Notes under the pieces: model-generated
What the model saw: only the letters and a program-made list of their open reading frames with translations
What the model was told of the DNA's origin: nothing
Database searches by the model: none
Assembly: GCF_030295935.1 (NCBI RefSeq)
Contig: NZ_AP027362.1
Span: forward strand, 2,480,001 to 2,544,000
From: Thalassotalea piscium
GTDB taxonomy: Bacteria > Pseudomonadota > Gammaproteobacteria > Enterobacterales > Alteromonadaceae
Direction of reading: 5' to 3'
Length of the DNA: 64,000 bases
Part shown: one piece after another, positions 9,619-18,700 of the stretch
Position numbering within the stretch: position 1 is the first letter of the stretch
Layout: every line of letters starts with the position of its first letter
Made by a program: the position numbers and the translations under genes

Positions 9619-9632
9619 TTGACTAACGTCAA
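9619..9632. promoter_or_regulatory. Palindrome TTGAC-N4-GTCAA upstream of the copper cluster
   Basis: A perfect 5-bp inverted repeat (TTGAC, TAAC, GTCAA) lies about 90 bases upstream of the first copper-cluster gene, in the gap between the two metal clusters. It could be part of a regulator site. No copper-regulator gene (CueR, CusR, CopR) is adjacent and I cannot match it to a known consensus, so this is only a candidate. Confidence 0.25.
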
Positions 9633-9670
9633 TTTTTTCAAAGAGGTACATGTAGCATTCATAATTTCAT

Positions 9671-9868
9671 TTGATATACAGCAAAGGAGTATGCTCGCTT
9701 ATTGATAAACAATACGTCCTTAATGACATTAATTTAATGTCCCGTAAACTCAAAATGGTTGCATTAGGTACTCACGATACAAGCGATAAATCGCTATTGC
9801 TAGTTGAAAAGGAGTTTACAGGGGAACTAAAGTCTGTTCGTGTGGGTAAGAAAATAACTATTAATTAG
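9671..9868 (+). CDS. Possible small hypothetical protein
   Basis: A 65-codon open frame between the two metal clusters, reading from a TTG with no clear upstream Shine-Dalgarno sequence (the AAAGGAG at about 9684-9690 lies inside the frame). The product is soluble, with SLIDKQYVLNDINLMSRKLK and an alternating strand-like end (SLLLVEKEFTGELKSVRVGK). I do not recognise it. It may be a real small gene, or the remnant of a longer one. An internal ATG at residue 23 is the only ATG early in this frame. Confidence 0.3.
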   Translation: MIYSKGVCSLIDKQYVLNDINLMSRKLKMVALGTHDTSDKSLLLVEKEFTGELKSVRVGKKITIN

Positions 9869-9919
9869 TCTGTATCAATAATCAAGGTGAATTAAAAAAA
9901 TAGCCTTTTGTACATCACT

Positions 9920-10309
9920 TTAGCTATCTAATGACTTAATTATCCCACACCTTTCAATAGTATTATCAGAATTACACGTACTAGACATTTGTTGTAATTC
10001 GATTTTTAAGGCTTTTAATTCTTTCATGCGTTTATTAACTAAATCTAATTGCTGTTTAATCAGTTCATTTACACTTGAACAACTTTCTTCTGGTTTATTT
10101 TTTAGGTCGATAAGACGTTTGATATCAATCAGAGAGATATCGAGACTGCGACAATGTTTTACGAATTCTAATTGCTTCAAAGCGGTAACGTCATACAATC
10201 TGAAGTTACCTTCTGTACGCTCTGGATCAGAAAGTAATCCTTCTTTTTCATAGTATCTAATAGTTTGTATAGAACAACCGGATGTTTTCGATAATTCACC
10301 TATTTTCAT
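9920..10309 (-). CDS. MerR-family metal regulator, CadR/PbrR type
   Basis: This 129-residue regulator starts with the MerR helix-turn-helix (MKIGELSKTSGCSIQTIRYY then EKEGLLSDPERTEGNFRLY), followed by a long dimerisation helix and a C-terminal loop with C117 and C125 (STCNSDNTIERCG). A further cysteine (EESCSSVNEL) lies at the start of the long helix, where MerR proteins carry their first ligand. This three-cysteine layout fits the Cd(II)/Pb(II)-responsive branch. It is divergent from the CDF transporter gene, and a MerR-type promoter lies between them. It probably activates the transporter when Cd, Pb or Zn is bound. Confidence 0.88.
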   Translation of the reverse strand: MKIGELSKTSGCSIQTIRYYEKEGLLSDPERTEGNFRLYDVTALKQLEFVKHCRSLDISLIDIKRLIDLKNKPEESCSSVNELIKQQLDLVNKRMKELKALKIELQQMSSTCNSDNTIERCGIIKSLDS

Positions 10310-10327
10310 AATATTTTCTTTTTAAAC

Positions 10328-10358
10328 TTGACCCTATAGTTACTATAGGTTTTACACT
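10328..10358 (+). promoter_or_regulatory. MerR-type promoter with overlong spacer and dyad operator
   Basis: TTGACC (10328-10333) and TACACT (10353-10358) are separated by 19 bases, the overlong spacing that MerR activators correct by twisting DNA. The spacer holds a perfect 7-bp inverted repeat, CCTATAG-TTA-CTATAGG (10333-10349). The operator closely resembles known CadR/PbrR sites. It would drive the CDF gene at 10389 and autoregulate the divergent regulator. Confidence 0.8.
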
Positions 10359-10388
10359 TGAATTATACAAGTAAGGCGGAGTTAAAAA

Positions 10389-11048
10389 ATGAGCGGTTGT
10401 GGCTGTGAAGTAGAATTAAAAGATGACCAACAAAAAACAGTGCTTTATTGGCTTTTAGCTATAAATGCCACGATGTTTGTATTTGAAATTGGTTTAGGTT
10501 GGTTATCTGAATCAACCGCATTAATTGCTGATTCGTTAGATATGCTAGCTGATGCTATCGTCTATGCCATTGCCTTATATGCCGTGGGGAAGTCAATCCA
10601 ACATAAAGCTAATGCAGCATTAGTAAGTGGTTATTTCCAATTGGGGTTAGGGGTTCTAATTCTTCTCGATATAGCTAGGCGACTAGTTGGAGAAAGTGAG
10701 CCTCATTCTTGGTTTATGATTGGAGTTGGTTCTGTGGCTTTAATCGCTAATGTCATTTGTTTGATGCTTATACGAAAACACAACAATGATGAAGTGCATA
10801 TGAGGGCTAGCTGGATATTTTCAGCTAATGATGTGATCGCAAACCTTGGTGTCGTATTTGCTGGCATACTTGTCATGGTGCTAGAACAACGCTGGCCTGA
10901 TATTGTTATTGGTAGCATCATTTCAATGTTAATTCTTCGAGGTGCTTACATGATATTAACGGATGCCAAACAAGAATTAGTATCGGCTCAATATACATCT
11001 GAAGTATCAGATAAAAATAAACAATCAACCTGCTGCAATTCAAAGTAA
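10389..11048 (+). CDS. CDF-superfamily cation transporter without C-terminal domain
   Basis: This 219-residue protein has six predicted membrane segments of the cation diffusion facilitator fold but ends soon after the last one, so it lacks the usual cytoplasmic dimer domain. TM2 carries IADSLDMLADA with the acidic metal ligands. The corresponding TM5 motif is SANDVIAN, lacking the Zn-type histidine. An N-terminal CGCE and a C-terminal CC flank the membrane core and could bind thiophilic metals. Such short CDF proteins are often paired with CadR/PbrR regulators. Its role would be export of Cd, Zn or Pb from the cytoplasm. The next gene begins 10 bases downstream. Confidence 0.85.
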   Translation: MSGCGCEVELKDDQQKTVLYWLLAINATMFVFEIGLGWLSESTALIADSLDMLADAIVYAIALYAVGKSIQHKANAALVSGYFQLGLGVLILLDIARRLVGESEPHSWFMIGVGSVALIANVICLMLIRKHNNDEVHMRASWIFSANDVIANLGVVFAGILVMVLEQRWPDIVIGSIISMLILRGAYMILTDAKQELVSAQYTSEVSDKNKQSTCCNSK

Positions 11049-11058
11049 GGAAGCTCTT

Positions 11059-11784
11059 ATGAATCAAGAATATCTTAAAAAAACTGAGATAGTTAATTTT
11101 GAACACCCCACTATCCAATCATTAATAACAGAGCGAAAATGGCATGAACTTGATGACTACAACAAGATTGGCACTGCTTATCAGTTTGTAAAAGACGAAA
11201 TACTATTTGGCTATAACAAAAGCGACGATATTTCCGCAAGTGAAGTTTTATCTGACGGATACGGGCAATGTAACACTAAGGGCAACCTTTTAATGGCCTT
11301 ATTACGTGGATTAAGAATTCAGTGCCGATTTCACGGGTTTACAATAGATCAGCAATTACAAAAAGGAGCTATTCCTACCTATGTCTTTTGGTTAGCGCCC
11401 AAATACATTATTCACAGTTGGGTTGAAGTTTACTTTGAAGGACGTTGGATCAACTTAGAGGGCTTTATTTTAGACAATCAATATCTCACTTCAATACAGC
11501 AAAAGTTTAATCAAATAAAAGACAATTTCTGTGGTTATGGTGTTGCAACAAAATGTTTTTCATCACCAGATACAGGTTGGCGCGGAACCGACACATATAT
11601 TCAAAAAGAAGGGATTCACGACGACTTTGGACTTTATAATTCCCCTGATGAGTTTTATCTTGAAAAAGGCACTAATTTGTCTGGAGTCAAACGCTGGATG
11701 TATCAAAAAGTGATCCGCCACCTAATAAATTTCAATGTCACTAATCTAAGAAAAAATAAAGCGCTGGAGGTACAAAATGCATAG
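11059..11784 (+). CDS. Transglutaminase-like cysteine protein between two CDF transporters
   Basis: This 241-residue protein has a transglutaminase-like core. The catalytic cysteine is C71 in DGYGQCNTKG, the histidine is H119 in IIHSWVEVYFEG, and the third residue is likely in WINLEG just after (E134 in place of the usual Asp). No signal peptide or membrane segment is seen, so it should be cytoplasmic. Members of this superfamily can be proteases, amidases or transferases. It is 10 bases after one CDF gene and overlaps the next by 8 bases, so it is in the metal-responsive operon. The function in metal handling is unknown; modifying a transporter or cleaving a thiol peptide are open ideas. Confidence 0.72.
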   Translation: MNQEYLKKTEIVNFEHPTIQSLITERKWHELDDYNKIGTAYQFVKDEILFGYNKSDDISASEVLSDGYGQCNTKGNLLMALLRGLRIQCRFHGFTIDQQLQKGAIPTYVFWLAPKYIIHSWVEVYFEGRWINLEGFILDNQYLTSIQQKFNQIKDNFCGYGVATKCFSSPDTGWRGTDTYIQKEGIHDDFGLYNSPDEFYLEKGTNLSGVKRWMYQKVIRHLINFNVTNLRKNKALEVQNA

Positions 11785-12667
11785 TCATAGTCATCAACAT
11801 GGAACAGACGACAGGATTGGTTGGGCATTTTTTCTGAATGTTACCTTTACGATCATCGAATTTATTGGTGGTTGGCTCACCAACAGTACCGCTATTATGG
11901 CTGATGCGGTGCATGACTTAGGAGATAGTTTATCGATTGGCTTTGCATGGATATTAAGTCGTTTTTCAAACAAAGCAGCGCCAGATAAATACAGCTATGG
12001 TTACCGCCGACTTACACTGTTCGGGGCATTGGTAAATGGCGTTGTATTAGTAATTGGCTCAATTTGGGTGTTGTTTGAAGCAATTCCAAGGCTAACCAAC
12101 CCTGAAATGCCTGTAGTTGAAGGAATGTTAGGGCTTGCGATACTCGGTGTTGCCGTAAATGGGTATGCCGTATTCAAATTAAAAGCTGGGGAAACTTTAA
12201 ATGAAAAAGTACTAACTTGGCACTTACTGGAAGATGTTCTGGGTTGGGTCGCCGTTCTAATTGTTTCAATTGTGTTGTTATTTGTAGAACTGCCAATACT
12301 AGACCCACTGCTATCAATTGGTTTTACATTATTTATTTTATTTAATGTTTTCAGAAATCTAAAATCTACACTTGTTTTGTTTCTTCAAGCCGCTCCAGAT
12401 GAAGAAACTCAACAGAATATCAAACAAACTTTAATTAAATTACCTGAAGTTAATGGGGTTCATCACATGCACTTTTGGTCGTTAGACGGAGAAAGTCATG
12501 TACTAACAGCTCATTTGGAGTTATCTAAAAACTCAAGTGTGAATGAACTCGTGGCATTAAAACAAACTATCGCAATTGAACTTTCAGAATATCATTTGTC
12601 TCATACAACCATTGAGTTTGAGTTTCCCAAAGAAACTTGCAGAGATGAGCATGAAAAAGAAACATAG
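11777..12667 (+). CDS. CDF-family zinc/cadmium exporter (CzcD/ZitB type)
   Basis: This 296-residue transporter has a full CDF architecture: a His-rich start (MHSHSHQH), six membrane segments, and a cytoplasmic C-terminal domain. Metal-site motifs are ADAVHDLGDSL in TM2 and HLLEDVLGW in TM5, the HxxxD pairs of zinc-type CDF proteins. The C-terminal domain carries HHMHFWSLDGESHVLTAH, typical of ZitB/CzcD. It would use the proton gradient to export Zn, Cd or Co to the periplasm, feeding the CzcCBA pump encoded downstream. The start overlaps the transglutaminase-like gene by 8 bases. Confidence 0.92.
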   Translation: MHSHSHQHGTDDRIGWAFFLNVTFTIIEFIGGWLTNSTAIMADAVHDLGDSLSIGFAWILSRFSNKAAPDKYSYGYRRLTLFGALVNGVVLVIGSIWVLFEAIPRLTNPEMPVVEGMLGLAILGVAVNGYAVFKLKAGETLNEKVLTWHLLEDVLGWVAVLIVSIVLLFVELPILDPLLSIGFTLFILFNVFRNLKSTLVLFLQAAPDEETQQNIKQTLIKLPEVNGVHHMHFWSLDGESHVLTAHLELSKNSSVNELVALKQTIAIELSEYHLSHTTIEFEFPKETCRDEHEKET

Positions 12668-12719
12668 AGCTAGTCTCAACTGTCGCTTCTTGTTATAGTT
12701 TTATCTCACAATTTTATGG

Positions 12720-13079
12720 GTGTCTATTTTGAATTTCACTGTTGCTTTAAGGATAATATTAGTTCTTTCGATTGTTCTACAATCGATAAGCTCTATTGCG
12801 TCTGCAACTTCTGAGAATCATCAAATCGATGTAGAGCACCTGCAAACTCAACATGACCATAAAAATGATCGCGATATTTTAAATGAAAACGCTGATGATG
12901 AACCTCATGATATCAAGGATTGTCATCACTGTGGTCACTGTAGCGGCAGCCACTTATCTTGGATATTAATTAGCAATTCAAATAGTGCAACAAAGTTATA
13001 TAACAACAACCTAATACCTTATCAATTCGATCAAACAAAAGAATTTTTAGACGCTATATTACGCCCCCCTATTTCTTAA
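12720..13079 (+). CDS. Small exported His/Cys-rich protein heading the czc cluster
   Basis: This 119-residue protein has a signal peptide (to SIASA), a His/Asp-rich stretch (VEHLQTQHDHKNDRD), a compact Cys/His cluster (DCHHCGHCSGSH) and a tail ending LRPPIS. It is the counterpart of the gene at 9156: same order of signal, His region, Cys cluster and RPPI tail, but with His in place of Met, which suits Zn/Cd/Co rather than Cu. Proteins like this often precede czcC. It starts 52 bases after the CDF gene. A periplasmic metal-binding role is inferred from composition. Confidence 0.72.
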   Translation: MSILNFTVALRIILVLSIVLQSISSIASATSENHQIDVEHLQTQHDHKNDRDILNENADDEPHDIKDCHHCGHCSGSHLSWILISNSNSATKLYNNNLIPYQFDQTKEFLDAILRPPIS

Positions 13080-13100
13080 ATTTCTAAATTTATGACCGTC

Positions 13101-13128
13101 CATTTATCGATTAAAAAATCGGTAAATG
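13101..13128 (+). other. Hairpin before czcC
   Basis: CATTTATCGATT (13101-13112) and AATCGGTAAATG (13117-13128) pair at 11 of 12 positions with an AAAA loop. The hairpin sits in the 83-base gap between the His/Cys-rich gene and czcC. No T-run follows, so it is more likely an mRNA processing or stability element than a terminator. Confidence 0.4.
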
Positions 13129-13162
13129 AGAGATGATTAATACTTAAAATTTAAGAAGTCTT

Positions 13163-14380
13163 ATGTATAAATATATAAAAAATACAGGCACTTGCCTGTC
13201 ATTCTGCCTACTTGTAAGTATTTCATATGCCGCTTACAGCAAGCAAAAAAGTGAGTCGTGGTTAGACACACAAATAAATAAAGATCCCGAAATAATTGAA
13301 GCAAGAGAGTTGTTAATCGCAAGCAATCATCATGCAAAAAGCTTAACTCAGGCAATATATAACCCTGAGTTTGACGCAAGTTTTGAGAAAGAAGGTGATT
13401 TTAATAACTATTCAATCGGTTTGAGTCAGACCATTGATTTTTGGGATAAACGCTCTGCCAATACGTCAATTGGCGAGATAACTCTTTATGCCAGCCAGCA
13501 GCACTTATTGAATTTAATCGATTCAAAAAAGGCCGATGCGTTAATTGCTTTGACAAATTGGCAATCAGCGAAAGATGCTGCACAGCTCTCTACTGAGAGA
13601 GAAAGTCAACTGCAAACCTTACTTAGTATTGTGGAAGACAAACAAAAGGCGGGAATACTTGAGCCTCTAGATGCTGAGCTGGTTTACTTAAACTTGTCTC
13701 AAGTTTTTAGTGAAATAGCTGAATATCAAATAGAGCTAAAAAATGCTGAGGTTAAAGTTAAAGAGCTGCTGCCTGATTGGACACCAGAGTTAGCCAGTAA
13801 AACCTCTATTGATTTCGATGTTGAAAACTATTCATACAAAGCTGAATGGATTGAACAACACCCCCAAGTACAATTGGCTAAAGCAAAATGGAAAGAGCAA
13901 CAAGCTAAAGCACAACTAACAACCATAGAGAATAAAGCTAATCCCACCATAGGGATTAGCGCAGGAAAAAATAGTGACGATAATATCGTTGGCTTAACAT
14001 TCTCTATGCCTTTGAATATCAGAAATAACTATTCCGATACTACTAAAGCGGCATATTCAGAAGCCGTTGCTGCGGAAGCTTATTTCCAATCCATTTATCG
14101 AAAACGCTCTTTTGAAGCTCAGGCCAACTATGAATCCCTCATGATCAGTAAAAAATACTATCAGCGATGGCAAAACCTTATACAAAACCGAATTGATAAT
14201 AGCGCGAGGTTGCTAAACGCTCGTTGGGAGGCTGGAGACATCAATACTTCAGACTATCTAATAGCGTTGAGCCAAAGAGCTGATGGATTGCACTCAGGCA
14301 TTCAACTAGAAAAACAATTTAGACTCTCTGAAATAGCCTTCATTTGGAGCATGGGTCAATTATCTAAGTTCAAGATTTAA
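13163..14380 (+). CDS. czcC: CzcC-type outer-membrane efflux protein
   Basis: This 405-residue TolC-fold protein is the outer-membrane channel of the divalent-metal pump. It has a signal peptide, an early PEIIEARELLIASNHHAKS helix, and a second-half repeat, NIVGLTFSMPLNIRNNYSD. It is shorter than the CusC paralogue at 7124, as is usual for CzcC. It is followed after about 54 bases by czcB and then czcA, giving the CzcCBA order. Confidence 0.88.
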   Translation: MYKYIKNTGTCLSFCLLVSISYAAYSKQKSESWLDTQINKDPEIIEARELLIASNHHAKSLTQAIYNPEFDASFEKEGDFNNYSIGLSQTIDFWDKRSANTSIGEITLYASQQHLLNLIDSKKADALIALTNWQSAKDAAQLSTERESQLQTLLSIVEDKQKAGILEPLDAELVYLNLSQVFSEIAEYQIELKNAEVKVKELLPDWTPELASKTSIDFDVENYSYKAEWIEQHPQVQLAKAKWKEQQAKAQLTTIENKANPTIGISAGKNSDDNIVGLTFSMPLNIRNNYSDTTKAAYSEAVAAEAYFQSIYRKRSFEAQANYESLMISKKYYQRWQNLIQNRIDNSARLLNARWEAGDINTSDYLIALSQRADGLHSGIQLEKQFRLSEIAFIWSMGQLSKFKI

Positions 14381-14434
14381 TTAGTTAAAACGGCAATTAG
14401 AAATCTTAAACTTTAAAAGAATATAGGTAAAAAA

Positions 14435-15718
14435 ATGAATACATTATTTAGCAAAAAAATATTAGCAATACTAATTAGTGGACTTTTTTTAGGTGGGACA
14501 TTAAGCGGTGAAGTGTATGCTCTACAAGTAAATACAATTGACCCTGTAACAGCAAAACCCAAAGAACATAAACACTCGGAAAGTGAAGAAAATCATGTAG
14601 AAGAAGGCCATCAGGAAAATGAAGGCAACCATTCTGAAAAAGACACAGAACATGACGAACATGGTCACGACCAAGAGAGCAAAAATAAAGAAACTGAAGA
14701 GGAACATGAAGAAGGTATTACTCTAAGCCCTCAAAAAATGTCACTAGCCAATATTAAAGTTCAAAGCATAAGACCTGATTATCAATTCAGTACAATCTAT
14801 GCGCCCGGAGAGGTCAAAGTAGATGGTTATAGCAGCTATGTCGTTTCTCCCCGTACCGAGTCAGTGATAATAAGCAGACATACTGCACTCGGTGAACACG
14901 TAGAAAAAGGACAAAAGCTGGTCACCCTATTTAGTGAAGCAATGGCTCAAGCTCAAGCTGACTACTTGATTGCGTCAACTGAATGGCAGCGAGTAAAGAA
15001 ATTAGGCAACAAAACAGTAAGTGAAAGTCGTTTACTTCAGGCTCAAACCACATTTAACGCTACATACGGAAAACTTATCGCACTAGGGTTAACTGAAAAA
15101 GCGATAAAAGACATATCAAATAAAGACATAACTTCGTTTGGCCAATATTCGCTAGTAGCTCAGCGAGAAGGAGTAGTTTTACAAGATGACTTCACCCAAG
15201 GCCAACGAGTCGATGCGGGTGATACTATCATGCTTTTGGCAGATGAAAATAAGCTGTGGGTGGAAGCTAAAGTATCACCCAACAAAAAGCTCAATCTATC
15301 AATCAACTCTCCGGCAATAGTTAAATTAGAAGGAGAGGATTATAAGGCAAAAGTTATTCAGGAAGCCCACACGATTGATCCCATCACTAGAACTCGAATC
15401 ATTCGCCTAAGTGTTAATAATGCAGATGACAATCTCCATTCAGGCATGTTTGTTAAAGTATATTTTCAATTTGCCACTGAACAAAAAGTTATGGCCGTTC
15501 CAGAAGAAGCGCTAATTAGAAGTGCGGACGGAGATTGGACCGTATTTGTTGAGGATCATCCCGGTGAATTCAAAGCGACAGAGGTTGAGTTAGGTCGTTC
15601 TCTAGGTAATTTCAGAGAAATATTTGGTTTAGAAAGTGGTACTCGTGTGGTCACTCAAGGAGCGTTTTTTGTTGCTTCTGAAATAGCTAAAGGCGGATTT
15701 GATCCGCATAACCATTAA
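14435..15718 (+). CDS. czcB: CzcB-type membrane-fusion adaptor with His/Glu-rich N-terminus
   Basis: This 427-residue periplasmic adaptor begins with a signal anchor, followed by a strongly acidic, His-rich segment (about residues 44-92, for example HDEHGHDQESKNKETEEEHE) that probably gathers metal ions. The rest has the adaptor core: a barrel and lipoyl part (SYVVSPRTESVIISRHTALG), a helical hairpin (AMAQAQADYLIASTEWQRVK) and the membrane-proximal domain (VPEEALIRSADGDWTVFV). The C-terminus ends GGFDPHNH. The stop is 11 bases before czcA. It links the CzcA pump to the CzcC channel. Confidence 0.9.
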   Translation: MNTLFSKKILAILISGLFLGGTLSGEVYALQVNTIDPVTAKPKEHKHSESEENHVEEGHQENEGNHSEKDTEHDEHGHDQESKNKETEEEHEEGITLSPQKMSLANIKVQSIRPDYQFSTIYAPGEVKVDGYSSYVVSPRTESVIISRHTALGEHVEKGQKLVTLFSEAMAQAQADYLIASTEWQRVKKLGNKTVSESRLLQAQTTFNATYGKLIALGLTEKAIKDISNKDITSFGQYSLVAQREGVVLQDDFTQGQRVDAGDTIMLLADENKLWVEAKVSPNKKLNLSINSPAIVKLEGEDYKAKVIQEAHTIDPITRTRIIRLSVNNADDNLHSGMFVKVYFQFATEQKVMAVPEEALIRSADGDWTVFVEDHPGEFKATEVELGRSLGNFREIFGLESGTRVVTQGAFFVASEIAKGGFDPHNH

Positions 15719-15729
15719 GGAGAGCCGCT

Positions 15730-18700
15730 ATGTTTAATAAAATTATAGATTGGTCTGTAAACAACCGACTCCTTATTTTGATTGCCTTATTTGCCACTAT
15801 TGTTGGCGCAATAATGGTGATCCCAAAACTGAACTTGGATGCTTTCCCTGATGTGACTAATGTTCAAGTCGCGGTTAATACAGAAGCGCCGGGGCTTGCC
15901 GCAGAAGAAGTAGAACAACTCATCACTTATCCGATTGAAGCGGTCATGTATGCGTTACCTGATGTTGAACAAGTACGTTCAATTTCCAAAACGGGGCTGT
16001 CTGGCGTTACTGTCGTTTTTAAAGAAGGGACTGATATCTATTTTGCACGGCAGCTCGTCTTTGAACGGCTTCAAGCTGCAAAAGAGTTGATACCTGACGG
16101 TGTAGGTACGCCTGAAATGGGACCAAATACGTCTGGGTTAGGTCAAGTATTTCAATACTTGCTCGTGTCAGATAAAGACGCAGGATATGACTCAATGGCG
16201 CTCAGAAGCCTCAATGATTGGATAATCAAATTGCTAATTATGCCAGTTGATGGTGTCACAGATGTCTTATCTTTCGGAGGTAATGTTAGGCAATATCAAG
16301 TGAACATAGCTCCCTCTAAGCTCCTTGCATATGGATTGTCGCAAGAAGATATCGTTAATGCACTGGATAGTAACAATGCCAACGTTGGCGGTTGGTATAT
16401 GAACCGAGGACAAGAGCAGCTTGTTATTCGAGGAACGGGTTGGTTCGAAAGTGGTGAAGCAGGCATTAGCAACATTAAGCAAGTACCTGTAAAAACCGTA
16501 GATGGTACTGTTGTGACGGTTTCTGATGTCGCCAAAGTTGAACTAGGTAGTGAAATTCGACAAGGTGCGGTCACTATGACCCGTAAAACGTCCGAAGGAA
16601 AAGTTGAAAACCTAGGTGAAGTTGTATCAGGCATTGTACTCAAGCGTATGGGTTCCAATACAAAAGCAACCATTGATGGTATTAATGCACGAATTCCACT
16701 AATCAATCAGGCATTACCTAAAGGTGTTCGATTCGAACCCTTCTATGATCAAGCTGATTTAATCGAACAAGCTGTCAGTACTGTAGTCAATGCACTAGCA
16801 CTTGCCTTTATCTTTATTTGTATCGTGCTTGCCCTGTTCTTAATGAATTTAAGAGCAACGTTTCTTGTTCTTATTTCCATTCCAATATCGGTAGGTATTG
16901 CATTAATGATCATGGCTTGGTGGGGAATTTCTGCCAATCTTATGTCACTAGGTGGCATTGCCGTAGCTATTGGTATGCTTGTGGACGGCTCAGTGGTCAT
17001 GGTTGAAAATATGTTTAAACATTTAAACCACCCTGATTCAACACACCAACAAAGTGTAGAAGCACGTGTTCCTAGTGATGATACTGATCCCTTTGCAATA
17101 GAAAAAGATGATCATGGTATCGAGTTGCGGCTAAAACAAGCAGGCAAAGAAGTGGCTCGCCCAGTATTTTTTGCTGCTTCTGTCATTTTAGTCGTGTTCT
17201 TGCCTTTGTTTAGCTTTGAAGGCGTCGAAGCAAAATTATTCCAGCCAATGGCAATTAGTATTATTTTAGCCATCATTTCAGCTATTGTTGTTGCCTTGTT
17301 TATCGTACCAGCACTCGCCACTTTCATGTTCAAAAAAGGCATAAAAGAAAGAGAAAGCTTTGTCGTTAAACCTTTAGATAAGCTATATAAAAAGGGGCTT
17401 AAGTTTGCACTTAAACGTACCAAGTTAATTGTTGTTACCTCGCTAATTATGGTTGCTTCGGCTTTTTCAATTATACCTTACATAGGTACTGAATTCGTTC
17501 CAGAGCTAGAAGAAGGAACAATTAACTTAAGAGCAACTCTTGCTCCTTCTTCTAGTTTAGATACTGCATTGATGGTTTCACCTATATTAGAAGAAAAGTT
17601 GATGGCATTTCCTGAAGTTACTTATGCGCTAAGCCGTATCGGGCGACCTGATATTGGCGGCGATCCTGAACCAGTTAATAACATCGAGATTTATATCGGA
17701 CTTAAACCTGTATCCGAGTGGACCAGTGCTTCAAACCGTTATGAACTGCAAAACAAAATGGAACAATCGCTTGAAGAGTTTCCGGGACTTTTACTGAACT
17801 TTTCTCAACCAATTGCCACCCGTGTAGATGAGTTACTATCTGGTGTAAAAGCACAACTAGCGATAAAGCTGTTTGGGCCAGACCTCAATCAATTGGCAGT
17901 TAAAGGGCAAGAAATAGAATCGGCAATTAAAGAAGTTGAAGGCGCTAGAGATGTTGCGCTTGAACAAATAGCTGGTGAAGCTCAATTAGTTGTAAAGCCA
18001 AACAGACAAGAGCTTTCACGTTTTGGCCTATCGGTCGGTGATATAATGGAAGTGGTACGAGATGGTATAGGTGGAGTTGAAGCAGGACAAATTATTAATG
18101 GCAATGAGCGGTATGATATTTATGTTCGTATCGAACAAGAATATCGAAATAATAAAGAAGCTATTTCCGATATTCGCATTCAGTCACCTACAGGTGCTTG
18201 GGTTCGTCTTAGTGATGTTGCAACAATCTTCTTTGAGTCAGGTCCTCCGCAAGTGAGAAGAGATGATGTGCAACGACGTGTTGTTATCCAAGCCAACGTA
18301 CAGAATCGAGATATGGGCAGTGTTGTTGCCGATATCAGACAAGTAATCGCCGAGAAAGTCGATTTACCTGCTGGCTACTCTGTTGCCATCGGTGGTCAAT
18401 TTGAAAGTCAACAACGAGCACAACAACGGTTAGCTATAGTGGTTCCTCTATCTTTAACCCTAATTGCTCTTTTGCTTTACTTCGCATTTGGCTCAGTTGG
18501 TCAAGCAATGTTGATTTTAGTTAATGTCCCATTAGCTGTTATCGGCGGTGTTTTCTCCTTATATTTGTCTGGGCAATACTTGTCCGTGCCAAGCTCCGTT
18601 GGCTTCATTACACTATTTGGTGTTGCCGTGTTAAATGGTGTGGTTATGGTTGAAAGTATTAACCAGCGTATTCAAGATGGTTTGGAAACTACTAATGCAA

